From: Wyeomyia smithii
Taxonomy: Eukaryota > Arthropoda > Insecta > Diptera > Culicidae
DNA: 64,000 bases
Assembly (NCBI RefSeq): GCF_029784165.1
Contig: NC_073694.1
Location: forward strand, 34,205,506 to 34,269,505
Reading direction: 5' to 3'
Shown here: positions 11,955 through 23,682 of the stretch, piece after piece
Position numbering within the stretch: position 1 is the first letter of the stretch
Layout: each line of letters opens with the position of its first letter
Translations under genes and position numbers: made by a program
Notes under the pieces: generated by a model
Seen by the model: only the letters and a program-made list of their open reading frames with translations
Databases searched by the model: none
Told to the model about the DNA's origin: nothing

Positions 11955-12529
11955 TATGTAACCAGGCTTGTCATTTTTCCTCATAGAAACACTACCGTGT
12001 AGGAGGTCATCTTTCACTGCGAAAGCAATTGCTCTCACACTGGTGGGCAAAGCGACGAACTTGCTTGAAGAGAGCAGCGAATCGTGTCTATCAGAGAAGC
12101 ATGAAAAAACACACCGTGATAGAATCTGAAAAACCTCTCCTGAGAGATGATCAATTAAGGTGAGCTTTCTCACAACAGAGCTCTTTGCAGTATTTTTTCT
12201 AGAGACCATATATCAAATTAGGGCAGAATCTGGGTAGAAAAGTAGATTGCGTTTACTTTGCATCTTGTTCTTCTACCAGAAAACTCAAACTCTCAATAGT
12301 GTGACTACGGTGTGTTTCTCGTCATTCGCACTAGAATGATTCACTACTCTTGTTTCGCTCGACTCTAGGTAAGGTAATTTTTCTGCGAACGTCAGAAACA
12401 CAGCACAAAGCAGAAGAAAAAAGTTTGGTGCAAAAATTGTTACATGCAGCGCTCATGCCGAAGAAGTGCGTGGTGAGTTTTAATCCGCTCTATTAACATA
12501 TTGAGGAGTTAAACAAGCCTGTATGTAAC
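11955..12529. mobile_element. hAT-like MITE, copy B (11963-12521), with target duplications
   Basis: The ends CAGGCTTGTCATTTTTCCTC and TGAGGAGTTAAACAAGCCTG are inverted repeats. They are flanked by exact 8-bp duplications TATGTAAC at 11955-11962 and 12522-12529. The terminus matches that of the 9289-9962 element (CAKGCTTGTCATT), so these are two members of one family. The 559-bp interior has no plausible protein. Confidence 0.85.
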
Positions 12530-14779
12530 AATAGCTGAACCTGCGCCTTTTAGTTTAGTAGCCCGAAACGAATGAATCGTTCACTCAGATTTGTAGATTT
12601 GTGAAGCTAAGTGGAGTACTCCATCGTAAGCATTTGATGTAATTCCTCACCTTTATTCACTTCATTAGGTTGTTAGATTGTAGGCGGAAAAAGCGCTATT
12701 AAACTGAATCGGCACTCTAATCGAACAAACAAATAAAATTATAAGAAGCCACAAGAATTCGGTACAAATGAACCAAACTTTGAAACAGAATAATAAAGAC
12801 AGACCGAGAAAGTAGGAAACAGAGTTGGCCCAGGATTTTGGAAGGTTCACTGAGCTTTTACACGACTAAAATAGATGATTTCGCGGGAGTGAGATTCACA
12901 GCTCCAGGAATCAATAAATTCTGCCACTATCCAACAGTATTTCAAATACACGCTACAAAAGAATGTGCGAATACGTTGTTGGAAAGAAATTACCGACACG
13001 CGAATATTTGCATTTTTCTACCATTAAGGCCTTTAAGGCCTTGAAGTCTCTATTCTATCACTCTAAACTAGGGTTTTGTGGACTTGCCGAGCGCTATTAG
13101 AAACTGAACACGGTGAATATGGAAAAACGACATACGAAAAGATGCATAGAGTCAAATCACGAGAAGAGTCTTGCGCTTCCTAGGCTCAATAAAACGGACT
13201 TCCACAGATCGAGTAGGTATAAAAGCTAGACGAACTTGATCGCCTTTACGGTATCGAAAGTGAAGCTGCGGAACACCAACCTAATACAACACAGAAAGTG
13301 TATTTTTAATAAGGGACGTGCATAAGTAGCCATTATTTGAAGCGTAAGTCTTGAAGAGGTAATGAGCTTCTTACACAGGAAGTTGCCTAACTGGGATAAA
13401 TTTGCAATCTCAGCGAAATTGTGGTCGCAGTGGTTCAGTCTCCTACGCATGAAATATAAATATGACAGCTAGTAAATAAATAGATTCAAAAAAAGAAAAT
13501 CAATGTCTATTCAAACCACATAGAGTTTTTTCGCGTCCCGCACCAAAACAGTTTCTTATCTTTTTGTATGTTTACGATGTAATTTCGATAATAAATGATG
13601 TTCTTAAGCGTGAAATTCAGATTTTCATACACAATATTTGCAAAGTTTCTTAAAGCTAAATTTTTAATTTAGAAATTAGTTAGACTTTTCTGTGGCATTT
13701 TATAGCTTTCAAATAATTATATTTAGAAAATATTCTTTCTTGACGGTAAAATAATTGTTCAGCAATTTCAAACTCAATTAAAAATAATTTTTTATATTTA
13801 CCTTTTCGGATGTCAGGAGCTTTTTGCATACTTCAGTTTTTTATTAATTCTAAAATTTATTTTTCCTTAAAACTCAAGCGACATTTCTGATCTGGTTTTG
13901 ATATCCTAGATTTCAAATTCAATGCATTTTCTGTCTTATTTGGATTTTTTTTCAATCTTTTATCATATTCAAGGTTTTAGCCCTTCGAAAACGTTTTTTT
14001 TTTTTTTTGTTTCAGTGATTCTGGGTGAAACTCATTTCTGTTACATATTTCTAGTCATTCTTTTTCTTCTCTGGCATCTGGCATTTAGAATCTCAACTGT
14101 TCATCAACTTTAAAAGTTTAATGGCATGGAATTATTGTGCTAGTGTTTCTAAATACTCGACTATTTGTTTGGCCTTCAGAATTATTTCCCGACAATTTTA
14201 TATCCAATAATACGTAATTTTGAATTTAGTTTCTGGGTTTATTCCTCACTTTAAACACGTTTTGCTTGATTTGAAATCATTTTGTTGTTTTTTTTTTCGA
14301 CCATTTCTAACAAAGTTAGCACTCGGCTTAAGTTTGATTTAGAATCGAGTTCCGGGTTAAGAAATATTCTTAACATTTATCACTTAATTTAGTTTTAATT
14401 TAATATATTAATTTTCCTAGTAGCGTAAAGGCGAACCATTTAAAATTTGCCTTACCGTTTCAAAATTCTAGAGGCGTCTACAGCGATTTCAAGATTAATC
14501 CATATTCCCTTGATAATATATCAATTTCTTCTTTCCTTCTAAAGCGTGACTCATCGATTTTCAGCCCAAGTCAGAACTATTTATTGGTGCCAGTAGTAAT
14601 TTAGTACGTAATTTGGGATTATTTTATTTTGTAAATATCCATCCATTCAGTTTTTCCACTGCCGAAGAAAAATAAACGTTCGAATCAAAACAGACGGCTA
14701 ACATGAACGGAATCCCAGAATCCATCCAACCCATCAAAACAAACCTCTAATCTAGCCAAATTGACCCACAGCTCCAAAT
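12530..14779. other. AT-rich DNA, no gene supported
   Basis: Mostly AT-rich background. A minus-strand frame at 13226-13450 has a less random look but matched no family I know. Confidence 0.45.
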
Positions 14780-16960
14780 ATCTGTCTCTCTCTCTCGCTC
14801 CGTCAGGGCAAGGGCAAGGTCTCTCCTAGTCCACCTAGTCGGTAGTCGGCTCAAGCCGTCATTCCACCGAAGTTGTCCGCCCTGCCAATGCAAAACCGAC
14901 AGACAGGCAGCAGCAGGTGTCCCGTCTGCTACATGTGATTATCATTTTTCTTGTCGTTACAACTAAATGATGACAATTCGGATCCTGCTTTTCCGCGTTT
15001 CCACCTGACCCCAGCCACAGAAGAACGTACTGAAGGAAGGAAGAAACGGGGGGCAGTCATGCTCTACCATCATGCCTGCGTCTGGCGATGTAATTATGAG
15101 CTTACACTTAGGTATAAGATTATATCTCGGTCGGTCGGCCGGCCGGCTGTCGTTCGATGCACCGCCGCCACTGTCATGGACTTGGTAGATCCCGGGGATT
15201 TCGACGGGATTTTCAGAAGTCTCCCGGCTGTAGGGCTGTACAACCAGCAGACGTAATCGAAAGGCCAGCGTGTGTCAGTCAGTTCGATCCGCTGTGCAGG
15301 AGATGACCGAAGGGAAGCAGCAAGGATGAGGATTCTCCGGATTTGGTTTCTGTGTGCTTTATTTCACCTAGCAGCAAAAAAAGAAGGACACACCATCTCG
15401 TGTCTGCTACTCCGAACTGGCCATCAGCAGTCGAAATGCCGGGAGTTTCACTCGCTCGCTAGCAGTGTGACACAGTTGACTGTCCCGGTCCTGGTGCTAG
15501 AGAGGAAAGTTTTCCACCTTCCAAGAAGCGTCGACGGTTCGGAAAGTTTACAATCGCATTATGAAAGTAATCAGTGAACGTGTTCAAACAAAATAACGGC
15601 AGCGGCAAAGTGCCACGCCATGCCGAGTGCAGCAAACATATGTGAAGGCTATAAACATAAATCAAGTTGAAACCCGCGAAGCACTCGCAAACAAGAGCAA
15701 ATTGGCAGATGCGAATTTGATCAACTGTCGCGGCACGGGCGAAGAATTTGATTGTGTATTACAAGTGCACTTTAAAACAATGAGAAACAAAGCTAGAAAA
15801 AGTAACCGAAAAGATGTGGAGGAAGGAGTGGAGGGTAGAGGGAACTCACGAGACGAGACGGCATCATAACCACACCTATTTGTCAACGTTAAGAGCTGCT
15901 TCCGCACATTCTTCAAAGACGGTACGTAATAAAAAAATAGCCGAGCTCTGGAAAGGAAAGCGAAAGAGGAACGAACAGCTCAGAAGTTTATTATTTTTAT
16001 ATGCTTTATGAACTTCGTCTCGGATGTGGTGTAAATTTCAAACTTACTCGCCGAGAGTTGTGTATAGAGCGAGAGGAGTAGAGTTGTGACGTGTTGAACG
16101 GTGTGCTAGTGTGCGTGAAAATTCTCCCGACTGCTTCTAAAAGGCGGAGCCAGTCTGTGCCAGTTTCGAAGAGTAAACTACGAAATCAGGAAAACGTGTT
16201 TCTATACAAAACATCAGGCTCTCGTGAGAACTGACAGCGATTGAATTTTCTTGAAAAGTGGAAAAGCTTGTTTGAACGTGTGACGTGCCTTCGTACTAAC
16301 ACAAGCAACGTCAACATTGACTCCACCCTCTGTGAGCTAAAATTCCTTCTGGGAAAAACAAACACACTGATAAACAAGCATCCAGTTGGTGGAGAAGGGC
16401 GTGGCAATCCAGACACAACGAAACAGGAATCAAGGAGAAAACTAGAAATAACATGGCGTCATTAGCTCTCGGATACCGACCAATTCTCTCGCTCACTGTC
16501 TCTCCACAATCACTCTGTAGTGGTGTTAGTTACCGGCGTGATTTTAGAACCGGTCAATCAGAACACGAAACTACCTGGAAGCGTGTTCTTTCCCACCTCA
16601 AACTATGGAGACCGAGACACTAAATAGTGCTAGATGCTGCCCCCAATTCGACACACCTGCGATGCAACCACTTGGACGCCGCGCGTCCGTTAAGCCGAAT
16701 ACAAATGGAAGGATTCTGTTTTACGAACCACTAAAACCGAACCCGTTCTCCTGAGCTTCCTCGGCGGTCTCACTACGGACGGCCGGAAAGAAATCAGTTT
16801 GCGTGGGCACTGTCCCACGTGGCGCACTCGGTTCGTATGCCAAGAATAGGACGACGGTACTCGAGCTCCATAATCGTAACTTTCAATTAGGCCGTAAAAC
16901 CCGATATGCGGCGGGAAGATGAATTTGCTCCGCGTTGTGTCTGCCTGCTCCTGTCGGTAA
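14780..16960 (+). promoter_or_regulatory. Putative promoter and 5' leader region of an unidentified plus-strand gene
   Basis: A G+C-richer block begins with a TCTCTCTCTCTCGCTC tract (GAGA-factor-like sites). It contains TCAGTCAGTT at 15275-15284, which resembles the arthropod initiator TCAGT. It then continues with leader-like sequence rich in CAGCAG and AAACAAAA. Two plausible splice donors follow: ACG|GTACGT with exon edge at 15921, and TCG|GTAAGT with exon edge at 16956. An ATG at 16919 in a fair start context would open a short hydrophobic peptide (MNLLRVVSACSCR) that is cut by the second donor. That is compatible with a first coding exon for a secreted protein, but far too short to prove. 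Transcript structure is inference. Confidence 0.35.
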
Positions 16961-17119
16961 GTTTTGCTGAATGGGCTGCCGAGATGTGTATCGTAAAAAA
17001 AATCCTAACTGACATGAATACTGCACGTACTTCACTCCACGATTGGGCCAATGAACGGGGGCAAATGCGCTGTTGCTTTTGTATGTTTATGCAGCCGCGT
17101 GAAGTGCTGCTTCGTTAGA

Positions 17120-17892
17120 AATTTTTATTTCGTGAAACGCTTGAAATATGAATCATCACTTTTGTCTAATGCAAGCATCCTTGCGAACCAAGTTGAAAAT
17201 AGCAAGTAGAGTTTTGAATCAAGAATATTCATGTTCATGTTTTTGAACGTTCGAACGTTAATTTGTTCTGCGCACTTCTATTGGAAATATACTCGAGTGT
17301 TATGTCATGTGAATAATTCTAATAATATCTTTTTCTAAATCACAAACCCATAATCTTTATTTGGTATTGCTGGAGCTAGAAATTATTTTTCACAGAACTA
17401 CAGTCAATAATGAGACGTGCCTTAATTGATTTTCATCAGAGCTTTTTAATATCTTTTCTTCAAGAATTTCATTGTTTTCTAAAGTGACGTAAATTTTTCG
17501 TTGCACTGTTCCCGATCTGTTGAAATATTTTTCGGTGATTTGTATTATAATTATAAATGGTTCATTTTTTAACTTTCCTTGTTTTCATTATCTATTATGA
17601 AATTCATTTTCTACTTTTGGGCATTTATGAAAATATATTTTAGTGATACTAAGCTCAACTTGAGCTGAGTTTTTGTGTCGGTTTCCAAGCGTTTATCAAG
17701 GAATCTGAGCCAATTTTTACATTCTTTTTTTTGCATTCAAGGAGCAAATTTGTTTTTTGTGTTATTCTGGGCTTATTTCGGGGTCATGTCCTTAAGAATA
17801 GTCAAGGATTCTTATTTTTAGGTGATTTAAGGTTCTTAGTTTTATTTGATTTCGACTGACTGATAATTTTCTTCCGATTTTCACTTCAATTT
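17120..17892. other. AT-rich DNA, no gene seen
   Basis: T-rich background with no recognisable feature. Confidence 0.5.
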
Positions 17893-18049
17893 GGCCATCC
17901 ACATACCACGTGTACAGATTTTAAACGATTTTGACCAAACCCCCCTCTCCTGGACAATTGCTCATATAAACTCTAAAATTTTGTATGGACCGTAGACATT
18001 ACACATACCCTCCCCCCCAAAGCTGTCCACGTGGTATGTGGATGGCCCC
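17893..18049. mobile_element. Small MITE of the GGCCATCCACATACCACGTG family, copy A
   Basis: A 157-bp element with inverted ends GGCCATCCACATACCACGTG and CACGTGGTATGTGGATGGCC. The interior has a GGACCGTAGACAT-like core flanked by C-rich tracts. A second copy lies at 37163-37325. I could not establish a target duplication, so the superfamily is open. Confidence 0.8.
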
Positions 18050-18900
18050 TTTGTGCAATTTTTTGTTTACCGTTTCTGATTTAATAATCAATTTTCTTGA
18101 ATTTGTCGTTTCTAAGTTTTTAAGTTCAATGCAACTCTAAGACTCGTTTTTGGAGTTATGTGATTTTCGAAAACGGGATCCCGTCTGGATGCAATATATT
18201 TTTTTCGAGTCTGTCTGTTGCACATTTTTCAGTTCCCTTATTTTTCACTTCCCCAACTGCATACACAGTTTGCTTGAATGAACTAGTTGACAGGTAAAAA
18301 TTCGTTATAAAAATAGAAATTGGTTCGGAAAAACTGATAACACTTAGCTCAACTTGGAATGTTGCTTTTCAATCTTCTTAGCACCATTTTCATGTTCTTT
18401 TTTTCAATTTTTCCTCGCCTTTGGAATCGATTTATGATAAGTGTTTGTGAAACGTTCTCGTTTTGAAAACGTTCTTTGGTAAATCTAAACTTAGTTTCAA
18501 ATCTTTCTCTTACTATACGATACGGGCTTTGTATTTCTAATTCTGGACTTAAAAATTTGGAATTTTTGTTGATTTTCGTCTTATTTGGAACTGTTCTGTT
18601 TCTGGCCACAAAAAACTTTTCAGTTGATTTGATGTTTGTTTCTATTTGCTACAGAGCTTTCACGATTTGAAGTTAACTCTAAAATAATTTTCTCGTGATC
18701 ATTTTAGTTCAATTTGAGAGCCCTTCCTCATTATTTTTTTTTCTTGATTTTGAAACCACTTTTTGCAAATTCAAAATCAATTTGAGTTAATTTTCCTTAA
18801 ATACAGGATATTGTTTCGATGTTTTTACTTCGGTAGTTTTAAGAAACATTTTGTTCTGCGATTTTGAGGTTAAATCCAGAATTGTATATCCTTTCTATCT
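18050..18900. other. AT-rich DNA, no gene seen
   Basis: No feature recognised. Confidence 0.5.
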
Positions 18901-19111
18901 TTCCTCCGCAAGGCTGGATTTAGGCACTGGGGGCCCGGGGCAAATTTGTTTGTGAGGCCCTCTTTTCTCAAAACATTTAAAGGAAACGTTCTTGAAAGTG
19001 ACGAGCATAAAAAAAGGTCGCCCCAGGACTTGGGAGGCCCCTCGAATCGGGAGGCCCGAGGCATTATCCCCCTTTGCCCCCCCCCCCCTAAAATCCGGGC
19101 CTGTTCCTCCA
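18901..19111. mobile_element. hAT-like MITE (18909-19103) with near-identical 8-bp flanks
   Basis: The ends CAAGGCTGGATTTAGGC and AAATCCGGGCCTG are imperfect inverted repeats. They are flanked by TTCCTCCG (18901-18908) and TTCCTCCA (19104-19111), which match at seven of eight bases, as expected of a hAT target duplication. The 195-bp body contains GGGGCCCGGGGC and a run of 12 C bases. The run makes plausible-looking but meaningless open frames in all directions. Confidence 0.75.
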
Positions 19112-19380
19112 CCTTTAGAATCATTCGTCGGTAATGCTGAATTAAATTTTATTCTATCGATTTTCGTCATCATATTATTGAGTTTTTAAAAACTTTGGCA
19201 TGTCCTGATACTTTTAATTTTCTTTCCGGTGATTGTGAGCTCCATTTGAGATACTCTTTTTAACATATTCCTGGCCTTGGCCATCGTTTCTATTTAGAAC
19301 AATTTTTTATTTCAAACGACATTTAAAAGTTTTCTTCAAACTTTAATTTTAAAAACCTGTAGCTATTTTTCTGGTTTTCA
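19112..19380. other. AT-rich DNA, no gene seen
   Basis: No feature recognised. Confidence 0.5.
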
Positions 19381-19640
19381 TAACTATTTAGCGATGTCGA
19401 TCGGCTAGCTCTCCCACACAGTTGTGATGTCAGATTCGATTCCCGATCAGGTCGAGGATTCGAGCTTTCTCGACTCAGCACTGGGGCACGGTGTATCGTT
19501 GCACTTATCCTACAATATGCAAAGTGTGCCAGAAACAAAATCGATAACGAATTCTATCAACTAATCTAGTTGATCGAGATCGCCATTAACGCTCCAGGCT
19601 AGCGTGCGATATTGTTGAACTTTTGCAGCGTTTTGGCGAT
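19381..19640 (+). repeat. SINE-like sequence with a tRNA-type B box
   Basis: GATTCGATTCCC at 19433-19444 fits a degenerate RNA polymerase III B box. It is preceded by a leader with an A-box-like stretch and followed by CGACTCAGCACTGGGGCA and a CTACAATATGCAAA-like tail. This order is typical of tRNA-related SINE families of Aedes-like mosquitoes. No clean A-tail or target duplication is visible, so ends are approximate. Confidence 0.45.
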
Positions 19641-20296
19641 ACAATGCTGTCGGTCAGGAAAAAAAACTCACCGAAATGATAACAATCGTTTTTTTTTAGG
19701 AGACACTTTGTATTAATGATATTTTTTGTAAAATAATGAACTTTTATAATTCAGTGGACTATAAGTTCAAGATTCAAACAAATAAATAAAAAAAAATTTT
19801 GGTTTATAGTATTTTTCTCCAAAGCATTTTAGCGAACTTTCATGCAATTTCAAGCTAATTTTATTCTGCCTATTCCAACAGAGACTAATGCTTGTTTTTG
19901 TGAAACTGTGGAACGACTAGATTTTATTATTTATAAATCGAAGTTCTTTGAACACAAAACTGCTCGGCAATTTAAGCTTTGAATAGATCTTCTTTCTCAG
20001 ACTGCTCGAATAATACGTAGTTTTTGCTCCAAAGTAAATGAATAACGCTTTTAACGATTCATTTTTCATGAAATGGAAATGATATGACCCTTGGCTGCCC
20101 AATCCAGAACAATGATTAAACTAATTGAGTTCATGAAACTATACATGCAATAAGAACACAAGGCATATATGAGAATTTCATTTTCTTTACCAGATTTTGT
20201 TCTAGTTAAGAACCGTTTTGGGGATTTTTGAGAAGCTCACTTTGATTTTGTTTAATTTGAATACATTTTCTGACTGTCTACGTACAATTTTATATG
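19641..20296. other. AT-rich DNA, no gene seen
   Basis: No feature recognised. Confidence 0.5.
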
Positions 20297-20402
20297 TTTT
20301 TTTTTCTCTGTGTGTACTCATCACTGCGACCAGAGAAGTTTGATCTATTGTGATATTGCCCAAGTGTTTTCTGTATTCCGCACTTCATATCAATGGCCAG
20401 TA

Positions 20403-20717
20403 TCACCATGTCCCTCGGTCTTGGGCTGCTATCCTCCAATCGCCCCTAACACCTTTTTCGCGTGCATCCTCGTCGACAGCACACATCCAACGAGTGCGGG
20501 GTCTACCCCGAAGTCGACGACCTCTATCGGGATTCCTGCTAAATATAGCCTTCGCTTGACGCTCATCCGGTATTCTCGCTACATGCCCAGCCCACTGAAG
20601 CCTGCCGTGTTTTATCCGCTTGACTATATCCGCCGATTTGTATGCCTGGTACACTTCATGGTTCATGCGTCTGCGCCAAACACCATTTTCTAGTTTGACG
20701 CCAAGGATTGAACGCAA
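20403..20717 (-). pseudogene. RTE-type ORF, C-terminal tail
   Basis: A 104-residue frame with NGVWRRRMNHEVYQAYK and IKHGRLQWAGHVARI, the conserved tail found after the reverse transcriptase in this clade. It also has an R-rich stretch (RGRRLRGRPRTRW). It lies just before the 3' untranslated end and A-run of the element. Confidence 0.8.
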
Positions 20718-20726
20718 AATCCTACG

Positions 20727-21284
20727 CTAAAAAACACCAAGAGCTCGCCGATCACCCTCTTTCAGCGTCCATGATTCATGGCCGTAGAGAGCCACCGGAA
20801 GAATCAGTGTTTTATAGAGTGCAAGTTTAGTACGGATTTGCAGATTGCGGGACCTTAGCTGGTTACGTAATCCGCAAAAGGCCCTGTTTGCAGCTGCTAT
20901 CCGCCTCTTTATCTCACGGCTAACCTCGTTGTCACATGTCACTAATGTTCCCAGGTAAATAAATTCGTCGACTACTTCGAATGTTTCCCCATCTAACACC
21001 ACCGCAGTACCAACCTCCGATGGACTACCACGCACTCTGCCAGTTACCATGTATTTCATTTTGGCAGAGTGTATGAAAAGCCCAAATTTCGCAGCTTCCC
21101 TCCTGAGAGGTCCAAAGGCCTCTTCCACAGCTCTACGGTTGATACCAATTATGTCGATATCGTCCGCAAAACCGAGAAGCATGTGCGACTTCGTAATTAT
21201 GGTGCCGCTTCTCGGCACACCAGCCCTCCGTATAGCACCTTCCAATGCGATGTTGAACAATAAGTTCGACAGCCCGTCACCCAT
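20727..21284 (-). pseudogene. RTE-type reverse transcriptase, motif C and thumb segment
   Basis: This 185-residue frame begins inside motif B (GDGLSNLLFN). It carries the polymerase active-site box GFADDIDIIG intact, then EFIYLGTLVTCDNEVSREIK and ILPVALYGHESW, the usual downstream landmarks of this clade. It ends with a nonsense codon after RRALGVF. The conserved product continues in 20403-20717. Confidence 0.85.
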
Positions 21285-21555
21285 CTAACGTCACGAACGA
21301 GTCCGATATCTCACCGGTTAGCCTGACGCTTGATGTAGAACCTTCAAGGGTGGCACGTATCAGCCTAATCAGCTTTGTTGGGAAACCATGTTCGATCATA
21401 ATCTGCCATAACACATTTCTCTTAACTGAATCGTACGCTGCCCTGAAGTCTATGAACAGATGGTGCGTCTGCAAGTTGAATTCACGAAATTTATCCAGGA
21501 TTTGTCGCAAGGTGAACATTTGGTCCGTCGTGGAGCGTCCCCTCGCAAACCGCAT
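21277..21555 (-). pseudogene. RTE-type reverse transcriptase, motif A segment
   Basis: The 92-residue frame starts at ARGRSTTDQMFTLRQIL and contains the catalytic motif A, LFIDFRAAYDSV. It overlaps the upstream segment because of a frameshift near 21550. It ends at VTLDG followed by a stop, exactly where a GLKQGDGLS-type motif B should begin. About ten bases seem to be missing there, and they also shift the frame. Confidence 0.85.
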
Positions 21556-23205
21556 TGGTACTCGCCAACAAAGGTCTCCTGCAACGGCCTCAGTCTGTAG
21601 AACAGGATGCGGGAGAGAATTTTGTACACGGTATTGAGAAGAGTTATGCCCCGATAATTGCTACAGTCCAGGCGATGACCTTTTTTGTAGATCGGGCAGA
21701 TGAGACCCTCCAACCAGTCCGAGGGCAATTCTTCATCAGACCACACTCTCAGCATGATCCGATGGATGGGACGATACAGCTGTTCGCACCCGACTTTAAA
21801 GAGTTCGGCGGGAATGCCGTCCTTCCCGGCTGCCTTGCAGTTTCTCAGCTCTTTCACTGTTTTTTTCACCTCGTCCATGGATGGTGGATCCACAGCTTGA
21901 CCATCATTCTCAATAGTCATCCTACTCCTTTCGATTCCACTGTTTCCCTCACCGTTCAACAGCACACTGAAGTGTTCCTTCCAACGCCTGGCCACCTCTG
22001 TTTTATCGGTTATCAGGCTCCCCTCCCTATCGTTGCACATGACGGGGGCTGACACGTTTCGATTCCGGATTCCGTTGACCTTCTTGTAGAAGCTACTCGC
22101 ATCGTGCCTGGAGAAGCAACCTTCCGCCTCCGCAAGAATACGCTCCCAATGCTGACGTTTCTTCCGGCGATGGAGTCTCTTTTCAGCGGCTCTAGCATCT
22201 CGATATCTACCCACACTCTGAAGAGTCACAGCCGTGGCCAACATGTGACCCCTGGCGCGGTTCTTCTCCTCCGTCACTCGCTGGCACTCAGCGTCAAACC
22301 ACTCATTGTACGCAGCTGCCGCAGTTGTACCTAACACTTCTCGCGCTGTAGTGCTGATCGAACTGTGGATGTGCCTCCACTGTTCATTCAGGTTCCCTTC
22401 AACTCTTTCCTCAATCCGTTCATTAACCTTCTGCGAATACTCTGCAGCCACTCCTTCAGTTGATAGCCGCTGGATGTTCAACTGCATCCTCCTCGTTGCC
22501 TTGGATTTCAACACGTTGGACAGCCGGGCGCGGATTTTGGCTACTACGAGAAAGTAATCCGAGTCAACGTTTGGTCCTCTGAACAACCTCACGTCAGTAA
22601 CGTCTGAAAAGTGCCGTCCATTAATCAGAACGTGGTCAATTTGATAGCAAAGCTCTCCATTCGGGTGCATCCAGGTGTTCTTACGTATGTTCCGGCGTGC
22701 AAAATAAGTGCTACAGATAGCCATCCCCCTAGCTGCAGCGAAATTAACAAGTCTCAGGCCATTGCCGTTCGTAGTAGAGTGGTAGCTTTCCCTACCAGTT
22801 ACGGGGCGGAAGAAGTCTTCCTGCCCGACCTGGGCATTTGCATCTCCGATGACAATCTATATATCGTGTCCTAGGCACTCATTGTATGTCTTTTCCAGGA
22901 GCTCATAGAACTTTTCGTCATCGGGTTTCTCGTTGGTCAGTGCGTACACATTTATTAGGCTGTAGTTGAAGAATTTGCCCTTAATTCTCAACACGTATAT
23001 ACGGTCACTGATCGGCCTCCATCTGATGACACGCTTCATCTGTTTTCCAATTAGCACGAAACCGACTCCTCTTTCTGCTTTCACGCCGCCGCTATAGTAG
23101 ATGTGGTACTTAAATTAAGTGTCCGCAGTAGGATCTACTGCTCGGAATTCGCGTTCTCCCGATTTCGGCCACCGCACCTCTTGGATAGCTGCAACCTCCA
23201 CATTC
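21450..23205 (-). pseudogene. RTE-type ORF: endonuclease domain and start of reverse transcriptase
   Basis: One frame runs through this stretch with a TAA near 23120 and a TAG at 22857. The endonuclease motif AIQEVRW lies near 23180. The endonuclease C-terminal motifs QIDHVLING and DSDYFLV lie near 22620-22570. In the latter the catalytic SDH triad reads S-D-Y, so the histidine is lost. After a basic linker, the reverse transcriptase opens with NCKAAGKDGIPAELFK and ICPIYKKGH, then SNYRGITLLNTVYKILSRIL. The frame then shifts near 21550. Endonuclease and reverse transcriptase together would nick target DNA and copy the element RNA at the nick. Confidence 0.85.
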
Positions 23206-23210
23206 TGAAG

Positions 23211-23682
23211 AGGATATGAAGAGAAAATGGATTTCCATACAATAGAATAGTGGTCCAAACGTCGTACAAGACCTTATGAGCAGTGTTGAGAGGAAAGTTT
23301 GTGCATTTCGATATGCGGATGGAATTGGAAAAAACGAACAGTGAAAAAACTGAACAACATGTTTTATTTTACTACCTGAAAATAAAAAGACGATTGATTG
23401 GATGAGTGAAATATACCAAATCTTTTTTTGCAATGCAATTTGATACCGTACACCCTTCAGTGCACAATGCAGCAAATTTCGTGCAGTGCATCAGCAGGGT
23501 TGTAATTTTGATATTTTAGTATAATTAATTTTTATTTTCATTCCGCTATAGTCCACAGGAGTTTCATCATTTATTCTAGTCCCCAATTTAATTATTTTAA
23601 CGCTCTAACTTGATTTACATGTTTAAATATTTTAACAAGCATAACAAAAACATAAAAAGACTTGACTGTTTTTGAGTTTATT
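23211..23682. other. AT-rich DNA, no gene seen
   Basis: No feature recognised. The minus-strand frame at 23110-23475 joins RTE sequence to unrelated DNA across the truncation point. Confidence 0.5.

Larger units (their letters stand above)
20297..23210 (-). mobile_element. RTE-clade non-LTR retrotransposon, 5'-truncated and inactive
   Basis: On the minus strand, an apurinic-type endonuclease region is followed by a reverse transcriptase and the typical RTE-type C-terminal tail. The 3' end, read on the minus strand, finishes with a short A-run at about 20298-20307. The 5' end breaks off within the endonuclease domain near 23210, as is usual for incomplete reverse transcription. The single expected ORF is cut by at least three stop codons, a frameshift and a small deletion. 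The family is one I associate with mosquito genomes, from conserved stretches such as SNYRGITLLNTVYK and FADDIDIIG. Confidence 0.9.

Noticed and set aside
13226..13450. Minus-strand frame resembling part of a retroelement protein
   Set aside because: No catalytic or structural motif could be identified, and the similarity was only an impression.
15272..15577. Plus-strand frame with a signal-peptide-like MRILRIWFLCALFHLA
   Set aside because: It lies inside a region better explained as 5' leader. The rest of the frame has no conserved features, so it is at best an upstream ORF.
18866..19189. Several open frames on both strands with GPP- and GGG-rich peptides
   Set aside because: They are translations of the C/G-rich MITE at 18909-19103.
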